Shown here: piece after piece, positions 62,495 through 64,000 of the stretch
How positions within the stretch are numbered: position 1 is the stretch's first letter
How the letters are laid out: every line of letters starts with the position of its first letter
From: Cytophagaceae bacterium
GTDB lineage: Bacteria > Bacteroidota > Bacteroidia > Cytophagales > Spirosomataceae
Direction of reading: 5' to 3'
Length of the DNA stretch: 64,000 bases
Assembly: GCA_027491315.1 (NCBI GenBank)
Contig: JAIXWL010000001.1
Coordinates: 124,001-188,000, forward strand
Program-made: the position numbers and the translations under genes
The notes under the pieces: generated by a model
Told to the model about the DNA's origin: nothing
What the model saw: only the letters and a program-made list of their open reading frames with translations
The model's database searches: none

Positions 62495-64000
62495 ATGAAA
62501 ATACATTTTTCTAAAAGCCTTTTTTTAGGCTTAGCCTGCTCATTCTTGATGGGTCACCCAATGCTGGGCCAAGGTAGCAGCAAATTACAACAAGATTTAC
62601 AAAAAAAGAGGGTAAGACTACCTAATGGCTGGAAATTATCCCCCCATGGAAAATCTCTTTCCCTTGGTGATTTACCACTAAATTTAGCGGTAACGGCCAA
62701 CAAACAATGGATGGTGGCGACTAATAATGGCCAAAGCATACAAAGTTTACAATTAATCGATACTCAATCGAACGAGGTAGTACATAGTGTAGAAGTAGCC
62801 AAATCTTGGTACGGCTTAGCTATTTCAAAAGACAATAAAACTGTTTATGCCTCCGGTGGGAATGACAATAAAGTGTTAAAGTTTGAAATAAGTAATAAAC
62901 AACTCGTTGCGAAGGGTTCTATTTCATTAACGGATAAAGCAAAAGACATCATATCTCCAACAGGCATGGCTTTGGATGATGAACGTGGAATATTATATGT
63001 TGTATCCAAAGACAATAATAAACTCTATTTGGTGGATGTTCGTCAGAATAAGGTAAGCGAATCATTTGCCTTACCTGCTGAAGGATTTACGTGTATATTA
63101 AGTCCCAATAGAGAAAAATTGTATATCTCCATTTGGGGAGGTGCTCAAGTGCTACCTTTTAATTGCCAGTCAAAAAGCTTTGACAAAGGCATAGCCGTAG
63201 GCGATCACCCAAATGAGATTTTATTGACCAAAGATGGTAAAACTTTGTTTGTAGCAAATGCCAACGATAATTCAGTTTCTGTAATCAATACAAGCAATCA
63301 TCAAGTAATAGAAGTATTAAATGCTGCCTTATTTCCAAATGCTTTAGAGGGTTCTTCTACTAACGGATTAGCCCTGTCAGAGGATGAGGAAAGGCTATAT
63401 ATTTCAAATGCAGACAATAACTGCTTGGCAGTATTTGAAGTGGAAAAGCCTGGAAAATCTAAATCATTAGGCTTTATTCCTGTAGGTTGGTATCCTACCG
63501 CCGTCAAGGTAATTGGAAAAACAGTCTACGTGGCCAATGGAAAAGGATTTTCTTCCTTTGCCAACCCCAAAGGACCAAATCCATTAGCTAAAATTCAAAA
63601 AGTAACCTACCAGCAAGCAGATAATGAGAGAAAGGCAAAAGTAGAATACATTGGAGGCTTAATGAAAGGCACAATGTCGTTATTTCAAGAGCCAACAGGT
63701 GCTGAATTAGCTATACTTTCCCGTGCTGTGTATACCAATACACCCTACAATAAGCAGATTGAACTTCAAGCCAAAGGAGAAAAAGGGAACCCGATACCTT
63801 CCCGAGTTGGAGGAAAGTCACCCATTAAATATGTGTTTTATATTTTAAAAGAAAACCGCACCTACGATCAGGTATTAGCTGATGTCAAGGGTGGTAATGG
63901 CGATTTATCTTTGCTTTTATTTGGAGAGAAAGTTACTCCTAACCAACATAAATTAGTGAAAGACTTTGTCTTACTCGATAATTTTTATGTAGATGGAGAA
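62495..64000 (+). CDS. beta-propeller (YncE-like)/alkaline-phosphatase-like protein, 3' end outside
   Basis: The first 502 codons are visible and the frame runs off the window. A signal peptide (ending MLGQ) is followed by YVTN/YncE-type propeller repeats (about 35-370), with units such as GLAISKDNKTVYASGGND and LFVANANDNSVSVINTSNH. From about residue 443, IKYVFYILKENRTYDQVLAD opens a phosphoesterase/alkaline-phosphatase-like domain with KDFVLLDNFYVDGE at the edge. The combination is a known Bacteroidota architecture. Substrate is unknown. Confidence 0.85.
   Translation, partial: MKIHFSKSLFLGLACSFLMGHPMLGQGSSKLQQDLQKKRVRLPNGWKLSPHGKSLSLGDLPLNLAVTANKQWMVATNNGQSIQSLQLIDTQSNEVVHSVEVAKSWYGLAISKDNKTVYASGGNDNKVLKFEISNKQLVAKGSISLTDKAKDIISPTGMALDDERGILYVVSKDNNKLYLVDVRQNKVSESFALPAEGFTCILSPNREKLYISIWGGAQVLPFNCQSKSFDKGIAVGDHPNEILLTKDGKTLFVANANDNSVSVINTSNHQVIEVLNAALFPNALEGSSTNGLALSEDEERLYISNADNNCLAVFEVEKPGKSKSLGFIPVGWYPTAVKVIGKTVYVANGKGFSSFANPKGPNPLAKIQKVTYQQADNERKAKVEYIGGLMKGTMSLFQEPTGAELAILSRAVYTNTPYNKQIELQAKGEKGNPIPSRVGGKSPIKYVFYILKENRTYDQVLADVKGGNGDLSLLLFGEKVTPNQHKLVKDFVLLDNFYVDGE

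Overview
The window is a low-GC bacterial chromosome segment whose gene content points to the phylum Bacteroidota, probably a Cytophagales-like environmental lineage. Lineage markers are a PorP/SprF protein and a C-terminal type IX secretion sorting domain, DUF4296 and WbqC proteins, a bacillithiol gene (bshC), an amidase-MCE-LptD outer-membrane cluster, a zinc-free L36, and promoter elements of the TTG-N19-TAnnTTTG type. The genus cannot be named from the sequence alone. No tRNA, rRNA, CRISPR array or prophage was seen.

Layout. 1-4.2 kb: cell-envelope genes (MCE/MlaD protein cut by the window edge, periplasmic amidase, divergent lptD). 4.2-13.8 kb: mixed housekeeping (msrA, a sphingomyelin-synthase-like phosphotransferase, a WbpM/CapD-type nucleotide-sugar dehydratase, WbqC, thiL, a small lipoprotein, a cytochrome-b5-like protein, a BadF-type sugar kinase, a large conserved protein of unknown role, carA). 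13.8-29.6 kb: one 29-gene minus-strand operon, rplC to rplQ, holding the S10, spc and alpha ribosomal-protein clusters with secY, map, infA and rpoA. It starts at a consensus promoter about 350 nt upstream of rplC, lacks rpsJ at its head, and ends at a strong terminator before carA. Many of its spacers carry a short inverted repeat 7-26 nt before the next start codon.

29.6-32 kb: fbaA with its terminator, then a REP-associated tyrosine transposase (RAYT) between two identical 33-nt palindromes. 32-36.9 kb: a compact six-gene minus-strand operon (siroheme dehydrogenase, rlmN, yqeY, GH3-like synthetase, GDPD, DUF4296 lipoprotein). 37-40.5 kb: a plus-strand operon with DUF58, BatD-like and BatA-like proteins followed by ispE. 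40.5-46.4 kb: a heavy-metal efflux locus in which the RND pump and its outer-membrane factor are one 1442-residue polypeptide. 46.5-53.1 kb: dedA coupled to an isolated nuoA, a PorP/SprF gene, and a thiol cluster (bshC, mnmH, cysE, cysM).

53.1-64 kb: a small lipoprotein, an XRE regulator, two adjacent amidohydrolase genes containing three amidohydrolase modules (only one with an intact metal site), a DUF6056-like membrane protein, a type IX-secreted SGNH esterase, a GNAT acetyltransferase, and the first 502 codons of a beta-propeller/alkaline-phosphatase-like protein.

The observations most worth checking are the pump/outer-membrane-factor fusion with an internal signal-peptide-like segment, the RAYT with its flanking palindromes, the serial spacer hairpins in the ribosomal operon, the tandem amidohydrolase modules, and the sphingolipid-type phosphotransferase.
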